Shown: positions 26,461 to 37,420 of the stretch, in pieces
Position numbering within the stretch: position 1 is the stretch's first letter
How the letters are laid out: each line of letters opens with the position of its first letter
NCBI GenBank assembly: GCA_947473305.1
Contig: CANJCB010000019.1
Location: forward strand, 1 to 64,000
Source: Rhodospirillales bacterium
GTDB lineage: Bacteria; Pseudomonadota; Alphaproteobacteria; ATCC43930; CGMCC-115725
Direction of reading: 5' to 3'
DNA length: 64,000 nt
Notes under the pieces: model-generated
The model's database searches: none
What the model saw: the letters and a program-made list of their open reading frames with translations, nothing else
What the model was told of the DNA's origin: nothing
Position numbers and translations under genes: made by a program

Positions 26461-28281
26461 ATGCGCTTCGCCGCTCTTGCCGTTCTTGCCGCCTTGGTCA
26501 TGGTCCCCGCCGCACAGGCTGCGGATTCGACAACCCGCCACGGGTTGTCCATCCACGGCGAGCTCAAATATCCTGCCAATTTTACCCATTTCGACTATGT
26601 GAACCCGGACGCGCCCAAGGGCGGTACGGTCCGCTATTCCGCGATAGGGACCTTCGATACCCTCAACCCTTATGTGATCAGGGGAGTGGCCGGACCTATT
26701 GTCTTCGACACGCTGACAGCCCCGGCGCAGGATGAAGCGTCAGTCGCCTATGGCCTGATCGCGGAAAGCTTCGAGATTCCGGCGGATCACACATCGGTCA
26801 CTTTCCATCTGCGCCGGGAGGCGAAGTTCCAGGATGGAAGCCCCATCACGCCCGAGGATGTGATCTGGACCCTTCAGATGCTGCGGGAGAAGGGCAAACC
26901 CTTTTACCGCAATTACTATGGGGATGTGACCAAGGCCGAGAAAATCGGCGACCACAGCGTCAAATTCTCCTTCAAGTCGAGCGACAACGCGGAATTGCCT
27001 CTCATTCTGGGACAATTGCCCGTCCTGTCGAAAGCCTATTGGAACGGCAAGGACTTTGAGGCCACCACCCTGGAAGCACCGCTACGCAGCGGCCCTTACA
27101 AGGTAGAGAGCCTGGAGCCCGGGCGCTCCATAACCTTTCGCCGGGACCCCAACTACTGGGGCCAGAATCTGCCGGTCAACAAGGGCCGCAACAATTTCGA
27201 CGTAATCCGTTACGACTACTACCGCGACAGTAATGTGGCGCTCGAAGCCTTCAAGGCGGATCAATACGACATCAGGCGCGAGAACAGCTCCAAGAACTGG
27301 TCGACGGGTTATGATTCTCCGGCCCTCAAAGCCGGGCTTTTCAAGATGGAAGCGATCCCGAACGAAGTTCCGACGGGGATGCAGGCCTTCGGCTTCAACC
27401 TCCGCAACGAGCTTTTCAAGGATCCGAAGGTGCGTCAGGCGCTGGCCTATGCCTTCGATTTCGAATGGTCCAACAAGAATCTCTTCTATGGGATGTATAG
27501 CCGGACCAAGAGCTATTTTTCTAACTCGGAACTCGCCTCTCAGGGCCTGCCGAGTGTCGACGAGCTGGCGGTTCTTGAGAAATACAAGGATCGCCTACCG
27601 CCGGAGGTTTTCTCCAAGACTTACGAACCACCCAAGACCGATGCTACCGGCAATATTCGGGACAACCTAAGGGAAGGCCTGCGGCTCCTGAAGGAGGCCG
27701 GTTGGACCGTGAAGGGCAAGAACCTCGTCAACGACAAGACCGGCAAGCCCTTCACTTTCGAGATACTGCTTTACGAACCCGTCTTCGAGCGGATCGCGCT
27801 CCCCTTCAAGCAGAACCTCGAACGCCTGGGCATCACCATGAATATCCGCACCGTGGATATCGCCCAATACCAGAAGCGCATGGACGACCGCGATTTCGAG
27901 ATGGCGATCGTGAGTTTCCCCCAATCGGATTCTCCCGGCAACGAGCAGCGGGATTACTGGAGTTCGGCCGCCGCCAAGGATCCGGCAAGCCGCAACGAGC
28001 TCGGCATTGCCGATCCCGTGATCGACGAGTTGATCGAGCTCCTCATCCAATCGCCCGATCACAAGACGCTGGTGACCCGGGTCCGCGCGCTCGACCGTGT
28101 GCTGCTCTGGGGATTCTACACCATCCCGCAGTGGCACTATTCCAAGTTCAATGTCGCGGCCTGGGAGCGTTTCGGCCGGCCCGCCAAGGCGCCCAAATAC
28201 GAGGTGGGCCTCGACACCTGGTGGTGGGACCAGAAAAAGGCGGATGCGACGGCCAAGCGCGAACCCCAGGTCGTCAAATAG
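26461..28281 (+). CDS. yejA: Peptide/microcin C-type ABC transporter substrate-binding protein
   Basis: The 606-residue protein has a signal peptide (MRFAALAVLAALVMVPAAQA) and a family 5 binding domain of the YejA subtype, recognised by ANFTHFDYVNPDAPKGGTVR, AEEF-like SPITPEDVIWTLQML, and QMDDRDFEMAI-like RMDDRDFEMAIVSFPQS. It feeds oligopeptides to the YejBEF importer. The frame opens at 26227 inside hisN; ATG 26461, after CAGGGATG, is the natural start. It begins the yejABEF operon: the next gene starts 3 bp downstream. Confidence 0.9.
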   Translation: MRFAALAVLAALVMVPAAQAADSTTRHGLSIHGELKYPANFTHFDYVNPDAPKGGTVRYSAIGTFDTLNPYVIRGVAGPIVFDTLTAPAQDEASVAYGLIAESFEIPADHTSVTFHLRREAKFQDGSPITPEDVIWTLQMLREKGKPFYRNYYGDVTKAEKIGDHSVKFSFKSSDNAELPLILGQLPVLSKAYWNGKDFEATTLEAPLRSGPYKVESLEPGRSITFRRDPNYWGQNLPVNKGRNNFDVIRYDYYRDSNVALEAFKADQYDIRRENSSKNWSTGYDSPALKAGLFKMEAIPNEVPTGMQAFGFNLRNELFKDPKVRQALAYAFDFEWSNKNLFYGMYSRTKSYFSNSELASQGLPSVDELAVLEKYKDRLPPEVFSKTYEPPKTDATGNIRDNLREGLRLLKEAGWTVKGKNLVNDKTGKPFTFEILLYEPVFERIALPFKQNLERLGITMNIRTVDIAQYQKRMDDRDFEMAIVSFPQSDSPGNEQRDYWSSAAAKDPASRNELGIADPVIDELIELLIQSPDHKTLVTRVRALDRVLLWGFYTIPQWHYSKFNVAAWERFGRPAKAPKYEVGLDTWWWDQKKADATAKREPQVVK

Positions 28282-28284
28282 CCG

Positions 28285-29376
28285 ATGCTGGCCTATATCA
28301 TCCGGCGCGTGCTGCTGATCGTGCCGACCCTCTTCGCGATCATGGTGGTCAATTTCATTATCGTGCAGGCCGCCCCCGGCGGTCCGGTGGAGCAGACGAT
28401 CGCTCTGCTAAAAGGGAATAGCGGCAGCGCTACCGAACGCTTTTCAGGCAGTCAGGACGATCCGGGGACCCGGCAGCAGAACGCGGCAAGCGACAGCCGT
28501 TACCGAGGCGCGCGCGGCCTCGACCCCGCTTTGATCAAGGAGCTCGAGCGGCAATACGGCTTCGACAAGCCGCCGCTGGAACGCTTCGCGCTGATGATGC
28601 GCAACTATCTGACCTTCGATTTCGGAAAGAGCTTCTTCCGGGATCGCTCGGTGACGGATCTGATCATCGAAAAACTGCCGGTTTCGATTTCGCTCGGGCT
28701 CTGGACGACCTTTCTCACCTATCTCATCTCGATCCCGCTAGGCATCCGGAAAGCGGTGAAGGACGGATCGACCTTCGATCTCTGGACCAGCTCGGTCCTG
28801 ATCGTCGGCTATGCGATCCCCTCCTTTCTCTTCGCGATTCTGCTGATCGTGCTTTTCGCGGGCGGCAGCTACTGGAACTTCTTCCCCCTGCGCAACCTCA
28901 CTTCCGACAACTGGGCGACCCTTTCCTGGACGGGACGCAGCCTCGACTATCTCTGGCACATCACCCTGCCCGTCATAGCTCTGGTGATCGGCAGCTTCGC
29001 GACCTTGACCATGCTGACCAAGAATTCCTTCATCGAAGAGATCAACAAGCAATATGTCGTGACAGCCCGGGCGAAGGGTCTCTCCGATGGCCGCGTGCTC
29101 TACGGCCATGTCTTCCGCAACGCCATGCTGCTCGTGATCGCAGGCTTTCCGGCCGCCTTCATCGGTATTCTCTTCACCGGATCCCTTCTTATCGAAGTGA
29201 TCTTCACCCTGGACGGGATGGGCTACCTCGGTTTCCAGGCGGCGATCGGGCGCGATTATCCGATTATGTTCGGGTCGCTCTACATCTATACCCTCATCGG
29301 GCTGGTTCTGACCCTCGTTACCGACATTACCTATATGCTCGTCGATCCCCGCATCGACTTTGGGAAGCGAACATGA
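28285..29376 (+). CDS. yejB: Peptide ABC transporter permease YejB
   Basis: This 363-residue inner-membrane permease has the family N-terminus [20 protein letters not shown], a YejB-type periplasmic insert (about 45-95, ending [17 protein letters not shown]), and the EAA loop that docks the ATPase ([24 protein letters not shown]). Six helices are visible. It overlaps yejE by 4 bp. With yejA, yejE and yejF it forms a complete importer for oligopeptides, known in enterobacteria to take up microcin C. Confidence 0.92.
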   Translation: MLAYIIRRVLLIVPTLFAIMVVNFIIVQAAPGGPVEQTIALLKGNSGSATERFSGSQDDPGTRQQNAASDSRYRGARGLDPALIKELERQYGFDKPPLERFALMMRNYLTFDFGKSFFRDRSVTDLIIEKLPVSISLGLWTTFLTYLISIPLGIRKAVKDGSTFDLWTSSVLIVGYAIPSFLFAILLIVLFAGGSYWNFFPLRNLTSDNWATLSWTGRSLDYLWHITLPVIALVIGSFATLTMLTKNSFIEEINKQYVVTARAKGLSDGRVLYGHVFRNAMLLVIAGFPAAFIGILFTGSLLIEVIFTLDGMGYLGFQAAIGRDYPIMFGSLYIYTLIGLVLTLVTDITYMLVDPRIDFGKRT

Positions 29377-30466
29377 CATCGGCCGACAAAACGGCCGAGA
29401 CGGGCGTCATCCAGACAGGGCCGGTCCAGGACAAGTTTCTGGGGATCCCCATCAAGGCGATGACGCGGCGGCGGCTCGCGAATTTCCGTGCCAACAAGCG
29501 TGGGTTCTGGTCGCTCTGGATCTTTCTCATTCTCTTCGTTCTTTCGCTCGGCGCGGAGCTGGTCGCCAACGACAAGCCTTTTCTGGTGCGCTACGACGGC
29601 GGCTGGTACTTTCCGGCTTTCGTGAGCTATCCCGAAACCACCTTCGGCGGCGACCTGCCGACCGAGACGGATTATCGCGATCGCTTCGTCGAGAGCCAGA
29701 TCCGGGACAAGGGCTGGATACTCTGGCCCCCGGTTCCCTTCAGCTATGCGACGATCAACTACGAACTTCCCACCCCCGCGCCGTCACCGCCCACCGCGGT
29801 CAATTGGCTCGGCACGGACGACCAAGGGCGCGACGTGGTCGCGCGGCTGATATATGGCTTCCGGATCTCGGTTCTCTTCGGCCTCACCCTTACGGTCCTG
29901 AGCTCGGTCATCGGCATCGCGGCGGGTGCGGTGCAGGGTTATTTCGGCGGACTGATCGATCTGCTCTTCCAGCGCTTCATCGAAGTATGGTCGGGCTTGC
30001 CGACTCTCTATCTTCTGATCATCCTGGCGAGCATCGTGCAGCCTAATTTCTGGTGGCTCCTGGGGATCATGCTGCTCTTTTCCTGGATGGGACTGGTCAA
30101 CCTCGTCCGCGCGGAATTCCTGCGCGCCCGGAATTTCGACTACGTCCGAGCGGCCCGCGCGCTGGGCGTGTCCGATCCGGTCATCATCGTCCGCCATGTC
30201 CTTCCCAACGCCATGGTAGCCACCCTCACCTTTCTGCCTTTCATCCTCAGCGGTTCGGTCACAACGCTCACCGCCCTCGATTTTCTGGGCTTCGGCCTTC
30301 CTATCGGTTCTCCCTCGCTGGGCGAGCTTTTGAATCAGGGTAAGAACAATCTCCAGGCGCCCTGGCTCGGCATCGCCGGCTTCCTGGTCGTGGCGATCAT
30401 GCTGAGCCTGCTGGTCTTCATCGGCGAGGCCGTGCGCGACGCCTTCGACCCCCGAAAGCTCACCAC

Positions 30467-30470
<4 letters not shown>
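29373..30470 (+). CDS. yejE: Peptide ABC transporter permease YejE
   Basis: The 365-residue permease begins with a ~45-residue cytoplasmic tail ([19 protein letters not shown]) and a long periplasmic stretch with [20 protein letters not shown], typical of YejE. The membrane core carries the EAA motif ([23 protein letters not shown]). Gene ends overlap by 4 bp on both sides (yejB and yejF), giving strict co-translation. It pairs with YejB as the second half of the channel. Confidence 0.92.
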
Positions 30471-32110
<1,640 letters not shown>

Positions 32111-32115
32111 ATTTT

Positions 32116-33042
32116 ATGGCGTTGCTGTTCCACTCCAAAATCGACTCTTCCGAGGAATTCGGGGCGGTACTGGCGAGCGAGCTGCCGGGCACCGAATTCC
32201 GCGTCTGGCCCGATATCGGAGATCCTGCCGAGATCGAGGCGGCGGTGGTCTGGCGTCCCCCGCCGGGCGTCCTCGCGGCGCTGCCCAATCTGCAGCTCAT
32301 CTGCGCGCTCGGAGCCGGCGTCGACGCCCTGCTCGCCGACGAGACCTTGCCGGCGGTGCCCGTCGTGCGGCTGGTCGACGACCATCTGACGACCTCGATG
32401 TCGGAATATGTGATCCTCCAGGTCATGCGTTTTCACCGGCTGGATCACGAATATCTGGCGCAGCAGCGGGCGGGGGTCTGGAAGATCCTGCCGCCGCGCA
32501 TCGCGGAGGAGCGCAAGGTCGGCATGCTCGGGATGGGGGTGCTCGGCACGGCGGCGGCGCAAAAGCTGCGCCATATCGGTTTCGATGTGGCGGGTTGGAG
32601 CCGCAGCCCGCGACGGATCGAGGGCGTTCCGACCTTTCACGGCCCGGAGGGGCTCGACGCGCTGCTCGAACGCAGCGAAATCCTGGTCTGCCTGCTCCCG
32701 CTGACCGCCGATACCCAGGACATCCTGAACGCCTCGCTTTTCCGCAAGCTGCCGAAAGGGGCGGTGCTCATCAATTGCGGCCGGGGCAAGCATCTGGTGG
32801 AAGAAGACCTGATCCCGGCGCTGGACTCCGGGCAGCTCTCGGCTGCGGCGCTTGACGTCTTCCGGGAGGAGCCGCTCTCCCCAAAACATCCCTTTTGGTC
32901 CCATTCCGGGATCTTTATCTCCCCTCATGTGGCGAGCCAGACCAATGCGGGAACCGCCGGCCGCGCCATCGCCGACAATATCCGGCGCATGCGGTCGGGC
33001 CGGCCGCTGCTCAACCAGGTCGATATACGCAAGGGCTATTAG
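32116..33042 (+). CDS. ghrA: Glyoxylate/hydroxypyruvate reductase A-like 2-hydroxyacid dehydrogenase
   Basis: This 308-residue D-2-hydroxyacid dehydrogenase has the Rossmann turn GMLGMGVLGTAAAQKL near residue 137 and the family motif INCGRGKHLVEEDLI near 220, which holds the catalytic Arg-adjacent segment. The C-terminal SPHVASQTNAGTA carries the catalytic His. The short N-terminal substrate domain and overall length match GhrA, which reduces glyoxylate and hydroxypyruvate with NADPH. It converges on the aminopeptidase gene with a 4-bp overlap of the stops. Confidence 0.85.
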   Translation: MALLFHSKIDSSEEFGAVLASELPGTEFRVWPDIGDPAEIEAAVVWRPPPGVLAALPNLQLICALGAGVDALLADETLPAVPVVRLVDDHLTTSMSEYVILQVMRFHRLDHEYLAQQRAGVWKILPPRIAEERKVGMLGMGVLGTAAAQKLRHIGFDVAGWSRSPRRIEGVPTFHGPEGLDALLERSEILVCLLPLTADTQDILNASLFRKLPKGAVLINCGRGKHLVEEDLIPALDSGQLSAAALDVFREEPLSPKHPFWSHSGIFISPHVASQTNAGTAGRAIADNIRRMRSGRPLLNQVDIRKGY

Positions 33043-34412
33043 CCGAACTTCGCCTTGATCATGGCATAGAGCGCGCGCAGCGATTGCGCTTCGCCGCCTT
33101 CGGGACGGCCAGGACGGCTGCCCGGGTTCCAGGCCATCATGTCGATATGAGCCCAGGGCGTCGTCTTGGCGATGAAGCCTTCGAGATAGAGCGCCGCCAC
33201 GATGGCCCCGGCAAAGGGCGATTCCGATACGTTGTTGATATCCGCCACCGGGCTCTTGAACATCTTGCGATAAGGCTGCCAGAGGGGCAGGCGCCAGAGC
33301 GGATCGGCCTCCGCCTCTGCCGCTTTCATGAGATCCGCCGCCACACCGTCGTCGTTGGCGAAAAGCGCCGGCATATCGGGTCCCAGCGCCGCCCGTGCGG
33401 CGCCGGTCAGGGTCGCGCAATCGATCAGCAGGTCGGGCTTCTCGGTATCGGCCTCGGCCAGCGCGTCGCAAAGCACGAGGCGGCCTTCGGCGTCGGTGTT
33501 CCCGACCTCCACGGTGATGCCTTTGCGGGTTTTTATCACGTCGAGCGGGCGGAAGGAGGTGGAGGAGACGAAATTCTCCACCGCCGGCACCAGTACCCTG
33601 AGCCGCACCGGCAGCTTGGCGTCCATGATCGCCGAGGCGAGCCCCAGCACCACGGCGGCTCCGCCCATGTCCTTCTTCATCAGGCGCATCCCGCTCGAAG
33701 GCTTGAGATCCAAGCCTCCGCTGTCGAAACAGACGCCTTTGCCGACCAGCGTCACCTTGGGGTGCGAGGCGTCGCCCCAGGTGATGTCGATAAGCCGGGG
33801 CGCCCGGGCGCTGCCCCGCCCAACTGCATGGATCGTCGGATAATTCTCGCGCAGCAAAGCGTCGCCTTCGATCACAGCGCAGGTGGCCCCCGCCTTGCGG
33901 GCCATATCACCCGCAGCGGCAGCAAGCTCCGCCGGCCCCATGTCCTCGGCGGGCGTGTTGATGAGATCGCGCGCAAAGCTCATGGCCTGCGCGAGCCGCT
34001 CCACCTCCCCGCGATCGGCTTCCTTGGGCCAGACCAGATCGGCGAAGCCGCTCGAGGGTTTCCTGTAGCGGTCGAAGGAATAGCAGGCGAGCGCCCAGCC
34101 GAGCGCCGCCCCCGTCGCGGCGTCGCGGTCGAGCTTGGCGTCAATCTTGTAAGATCCCTCGGGAAGCTTGGCGGGAAGGCCCGCATAGCTCCAGATCCGG
34201 TCGTCCGAGGCCACGCCGACCAGGACCCGTGACAGAGCGCCGTCGGCAGCGGGAATGAGCGCCGTTTCCCCGACCTCGCCCTTGAAACCGACCGCCTCCA
34301 CCCAGCGTTGGCCCGCCGGATCCAGCCCTTTCAGCGCCTTGCCCAGCTTTCCGGAAACGACAGGGGTCAGCGGGATGGCGTCGCGGGCATCCGCGAGGAG
34401 ATGAAACGGCAC
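33039..34412 (-). CDS. Leucyl aminopeptidase family protein (M17)
   Basis: The 457-residue metallopeptidase shows the M17 catalytic signature NTDAEGRLVLCDAL near 330, GKGVCFDSGGLDLKPS near 235 (metal-binding Asp) and KKDMGGAAVVLG. The GTG start is preceded by GGAGGA. These di-zinc enzymes release N-terminal residues from peptides in the cytosol. The N-terminal domain is shorter and more divergent than in PepA, as in the subgroup often called PepB-like. It could use peptides imported by the neighbouring Yej system. Confidence 0.9.
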   Translation of the reverse strand: MPFHLLADARDAIPLTPVVSGKLGKALKGLDPAGQRWVEAVGFKGEVGETALIPAADGALSRVLVGVASDDRIWSYAGLPAKLPEGSYKIDAKLDRDAATGAALGWALACYSFDRYRKPSSGFADLVWPKEADRGEVERLAQAMSFARDLINTPAEDMGPAELAAAAGDMARKAGATCAVIEGDALLRENYPTIHAVGRGSARAPRLIDITWGDASHPKVTLVGKGVCFDSGGLDLKPSSGMRLMKKDMGGAAVVLGLASAIMDAKLPVRLRVLVPAVENFVSSTSFRPLDVIKTRKGITVEVGNTDAEGRLVLCDALAEADTEKPDLLIDCATLTGAARAALGPDMPALFANDDGVAADLMKAAEAEADPLWRLPLWQPYRKMFKSPVADINNVSESPFAGAIVAALYLEGFIAKTTPWAHIDMMAWNPGSRPGRPEGGEAQSLRALYAMIKAKFG

Positions 34413-34555
34413 CGGTAAATCCTCCAGCGAGCGAAAGAAGGCAGAATGCTCCGCTGGTTAACACTTGGAAAGGGGAAGCGTCACCCGCGCGGACAGGTTG
34501 CGCCGCGCCCCTCTCCAAGCCACATTGAAGGACCGAAAGAAGTCCGGAGAGCGGT

Positions 34556-35209
34556 ATGGCCGAGTTCACCCTTGTCGTCGGCAACAAGAATTACTCGTCC
34601 TGGTCGCTGCGCGCCTGGCTGATGTTGAAGCAGGCCGAGGTGGATTTCGACGAAGAGCTGATCCCGCTTTATACGCCCGGCAGCCGCAACGAGTTGATGC
34701 GGCTGTCCCCTTCGGGACGCGTGCCGGTGCTGCGGCACGGCGATCTCACGATCTGGGAGACCATCGCGATCGGGGAATACCTGGCCGAACTTTCCCCTCT
34801 CGCGGGACTCTGGCCCAAAGCGAAAGAGGCGCGGGCGGTGGCGCGGGCGGTGAGCGCCGAGATGCACGCGGGCTTTGCCGCCCTTCGCGGCCATTTTCCC
34901 ATGAACATGCGGTCGGCTTTCCCCAATCGGCCGCCCACACCCGAAGCGCAGACAGACATCAACAGGATCGAGGCGATCTGGCGGGATTGCCGCAAGCGCT
35001 TTGGCGGCGAGGGGGATTTTCTCCTCGGAAGCCTGAGCATCGCCGACGCCATGTATGCGCCGGTGGTCAGCCGCTTCCGCACCTATAAGATCGACCTGGA
35101 CGCCGAGGCACAGCGTTATGCGGACGCCATCTGGGCCTTGCCGGCATTTCAGGAATGGCTGACCGCCGCCGGGAACGAGCCGATGATTATCGAAGAGGCG
35201 GAATTCTGA
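34556..35209 (+). CDS. Glutathione S-transferase family protein
   Basis: The 217-residue protein has an N-terminal thioredoxin-like half, with GNKNYSSWSLRAWLMLKQAEV and the Ser-rich GSH site, then LSPSGRVPVLRHGDLTIWETI containing the cis-Pro and the E-T/S pair that binds glutathione. An all-helical C-terminal half includes FLLGSLSIADAMYAPVVSRF. It conjugates or reduces with glutathione; the substrate is unknown. The start follows CCGGAGAG. It is divergent from the aminopeptidase gene. Confidence 0.85.
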   Translation: MAEFTLVVGNKNYSSWSLRAWLMLKQAEVDFDEELIPLYTPGSRNELMRLSPSGRVPVLRHGDLTIWETIAIGEYLAELSPLAGLWPKAKEARAVARAVSAEMHAGFAALRGHFPMNMRSAFPNRPPTPEAQTDINRIEAIWRDCRKRFGGEGDFLLGSLSIADAMYAPVVSRFRTYKIDLDAEAQRYADAIWALPAFQEWLTAAGNEPMIIEEAEF

Positions 35210-35347
35210 CCCAAACCCGCCGAGTCGTGACAATAAAGCCTCACCTGGGAAGATTAGCGGCGATTCACGCACTGCACCATTGACCATTACGGCGGAATGC
35301 GCCCAAATATCCCCCTTTAATTGATGTGGCGAAATCTAGGCGGGCGT

Positions 35348-36007
35348 ATGGGTAGGGGAAAAGAGTTCAGGCCTCCGCGGCGGCGTGGCTTCGACGACGA
35401 CGAGTTTTCAATGCGCGGGATGCCGGAAGCACCCCGAGGCGCTCCGCGATCCCCCTACGGTGGAAGCGGTTTCTCCTCCGCTCCCAGCGCACCGATGCAG
35501 CCCTCGGGCCCGACCGTCGATGCGACCGTCAAATGGTTCAATCCGGAAAAGGGCTTCGGCTTTGCCGAGCTTGCGGATGGAACAGGCGACGCGTTCCTTC
35601 ATATCGCGGTTCTGGAAGCGGCCGGCCATCGTGCGGTATCTCCGGGCGCAACTCTGAAAGTCACCACGGGCCAGGGCCAAAAGGGCCGGCAGATCACCCA
35701 GGTGCTTTCCGTTGACGACAGCACGGCTACGGCCGCTCCGCCCCGTCGCGACAGCGCCCCCCGCTCTCCCCGGCCGTCCTTCAACGCGGCCGACGCCACC
35801 GAGATGTCCGGTACCGTCAAGTGGTACAACCGCGACAAGGGCTTCGGCTTCGTCTCGACCGGCGGTGGCGGCAAGGACGTTTTCGTCCATGTCTCGGTGC
35901 TTCAGCGTGCAGGCTTGACCGAGCTTGCCGAGGGCCAGCAGGTTTCCATGCAGGTCGTGGAAACTCCGAAGGGCCGGGAAGCCACCTCGATTTCGGCCGA
36001 CGGCTAG
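35348..36007 (+). CDS. Cold-shock protein with two CSD domains
   Basis: About 219 residues. A basic N-terminal tail (RPPRRRGFDDDEF) is followed by two cold-shock domains. The first starts ATVKWFNPEKGFGFAEL with DAFLHIAVL; the second starts SGTVKWYNRDKGFGFVS with DVFVHVSVL. These are RNP1 and RNP2, the single-stranded nucleic acid-binding strands. A Ser/Pro-rich linker separates them. The double form is typical of alphaproteobacteria. Starts at 35321 (TTG), 35324 and 35348 are all open; none has a strong ribosome site. Confidence 0.85.
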   Translation: MGRGKEFRPPRRRGFDDDEFSMRGMPEAPRGAPRSPYGGSGFSSAPSAPMQPSGPTVDATVKWFNPEKGFGFAELADGTGDAFLHIAVLEAAGHRAVSPGATLKVTTGQGQKGRQITQVLSVDDSTATAAPPRRDSAPRSPRPSFNAADATEMSGTVKWYNRDKGFGFVSTGGGGKDVFVHVSVLQRAGLTELAEGQQVSMQVVETPKGREATSISADG

Positions 36008-36017
36008 ACCCTAAGCC

Positions 36018-36356
36018 TTATTTAGGCTGCAAGCGCTGATCGCCACCTGGCGTGCCGGGTGGCGGGATCACGGGCGTGCTGTTCGGTTCCGGCACCGGAA
36101 CAGGCTTGTGAATCTCGTCATCGCCGGTCGGCGGCGGCGCCACCACGCCATTGGTGCGGGCAAGCTCCTTGCTGAGCGATTCATCGTTGGGCCTGCGGTC
36201 CTTGTCGTCTTTCATCCCGGGGACAGGGACGCTACGCTCCTGAACGCCGCCCTGCGTGGCCGGAGGCGGAGCCATGGGCGCCTGCGCCGAAGCGACGACA
36301 CAGGAGCCGGCGATCCCGGCCAGCAGGACGAGAGCGCCGAAGGATGGATTTCGCAT
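36018..36356 (-). CDS. Small Pro-rich exported protein
   Basis: The 112-residue protein has a signal sequence (MRNPSFGALVLLAGIAGSCVV) that could be cleaved at ASAQ or, less likely, act as a lipoprotein signal at Cys19 (AGSC is a weak lipobox). The mature part is low-complexity and rich in Pro, with PVPEPNSTPVIPPPGTPGG. I do not recognise a family. It lies convergent to the cold-shock gene with a 10-bp gap. Signal peptide plus normal codon use support a real gene. Confidence 0.5.
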   Translation of the reverse strand: MRNPSFGALVLLAGIAGSCVVASAQAPMAPPPATQGGVQERSVPVPGMKDDKDRRPNDESLSKELARTNGVVAPPPTGDDEIHKPVPVPEPNSTPVIPPPGTPGGDQRLQPK

Positions 36357-36431
36357 GACGCATCTCCTTTCTCCCCTTCAGAACCCCGTCGCGGACAGAT
36401 CCGTTCCCGCCAAGCCGCGGTGCGTCCTGTC

Positions 36432-37211
36432 ATGACCGTCGATCTCGCGGTCTTGGAGCAGGGGACCGACCAAGGCATTCCGCCCCTCGTCATCCTCCAC
36501 GGACTGTTCGGTTCGGGCCGAAATTGGCAGAGCATCGCCCGCGCCCTGGCCGCGACGCGCCGGGTTCTGGCTTTCGACCTGCGCAATCACGGCGCCTCGC
36601 CCTGGGCTCCCACCATGTCCTATCCGGAAATGGCCGAGGATGTCTGGGCGGCACTCGCCGCGCGCGGCATTTCCGAAGCCGCTCTGCTGGGGCATAGCAT
36701 GGGAGGGAAGATCGCCATGGTCATGGCCCTCGACCGACCGCAATTCGTGGAGCGACTCGCCGTGGTCGATATCGCGCCGACCGCGCATGCCCCGATCCAC
36801 CGGCCGCTGATCGAGGCGATGCGGAACCTCGATCTGACCGATAATCCGCGACGAAGCGAAGCCGAAGCCCGTCTCGAAGCGACTGTCCCGGAGGCGGGTG
36901 TCCGTCAATTCCTGGTTCAAAACCTCGTGACAGAGGACGGCGGCCTGCGTTGGAGAATTAATCTCCAGGCGATCGAAGCGTCGCTGACCGAGCTTTCCGG
37001 CTTTCCCGCCAGCTATGCGGAAAAACGCTATGAAGGCCCCACCCTGATCGTCGCCGGCGGCCGTTCGACTTATATAAAAAGGGCCGATAAACCCGTTTTC
37101 TCCCGATTTTTCCCGAATTTGCGCCTCGTGGAGATCCCCGATGCCGGCCATTGGGTCCATGCCGAACAGCCCCGGGCCTTTCTCGATGCGGTCGGTCCCT
37201 TCCTCGGATGA
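36432..37211 (+). CDS. Alpha/beta hydrolase, YbfF-like esterase
   Basis: The 259-residue protein has PLVILHGLFGSGRNWQSIA (oxyanion), AFDLRNHGASPW, LLGHSMGGKIAMVMAL (nucleophile Ser in GHSMGG), an Asp near VAGGRSTYI and the catalytic His in DAGHWVHAEQP. The pattern LFGSGRNW..DLRNHG is typical of the YbfF/ABHD11-like esterases. ATG 36432 is chosen because the long upstream frame overlaps the Pro-rich protein gene on the other strand and lacks homology. The substrate is unknown. Confidence 0.82.
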   Translation: MTVDLAVLEQGTDQGIPPLVILHGLFGSGRNWQSIARALAATRRVLAFDLRNHGASPWAPTMSYPEMAEDVWAALAARGISEAALLGHSMGGKIAMVMALDRPQFVERLAVVDIAPTAHAPIHRPLIEAMRNLDLTDNPRRSEAEARLEATVPEAGVRQFLVQNLVTEDGGLRWRINLQAIEASLTELSGFPASYAEKRYEGPTLIVAGGRSTYIKRADKPVFSRFFPNLRLVEIPDAGHWVHAEQPRAFLDAVGPFLG

Positions 37212-37334
37212 AATCGTCTCAACTTAACGTCTCTATTAATTTACCCTAAATCGGTAGGCACGAGACTTTGGCATTGCGCGATCTCTTGGAGATGAAGTCT
37301 TCAATTGCGCCTTATCATTTGCTGTCATTACAAT

Positions 37335-37363
37335 TTGACGCTTGCAGCGGCTCACGATAAGCT
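37335..37363 (+). promoter_or_regulatory. Possible promoter of the electron-transfer operon
   Basis: A TTGACG at 37335-37340 and TAAGCT at 37358-37363 are separated by 17 bp, the sigma70-like distance; the -10 match is only partial. They lie in the 209-bp AT-richer gap before the reductase gene, the only sizeable gap upstream of the seven-gene run. I found no clear FNR/FixK-type palindrome. Confidence 0.35.
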
Positions 37364-37420
37364 GGCCGCAAGGCAGTACGCGCTTGCAGGGAGCGTGTAA
37401 GGGGTTCCGCGTGGGGGATT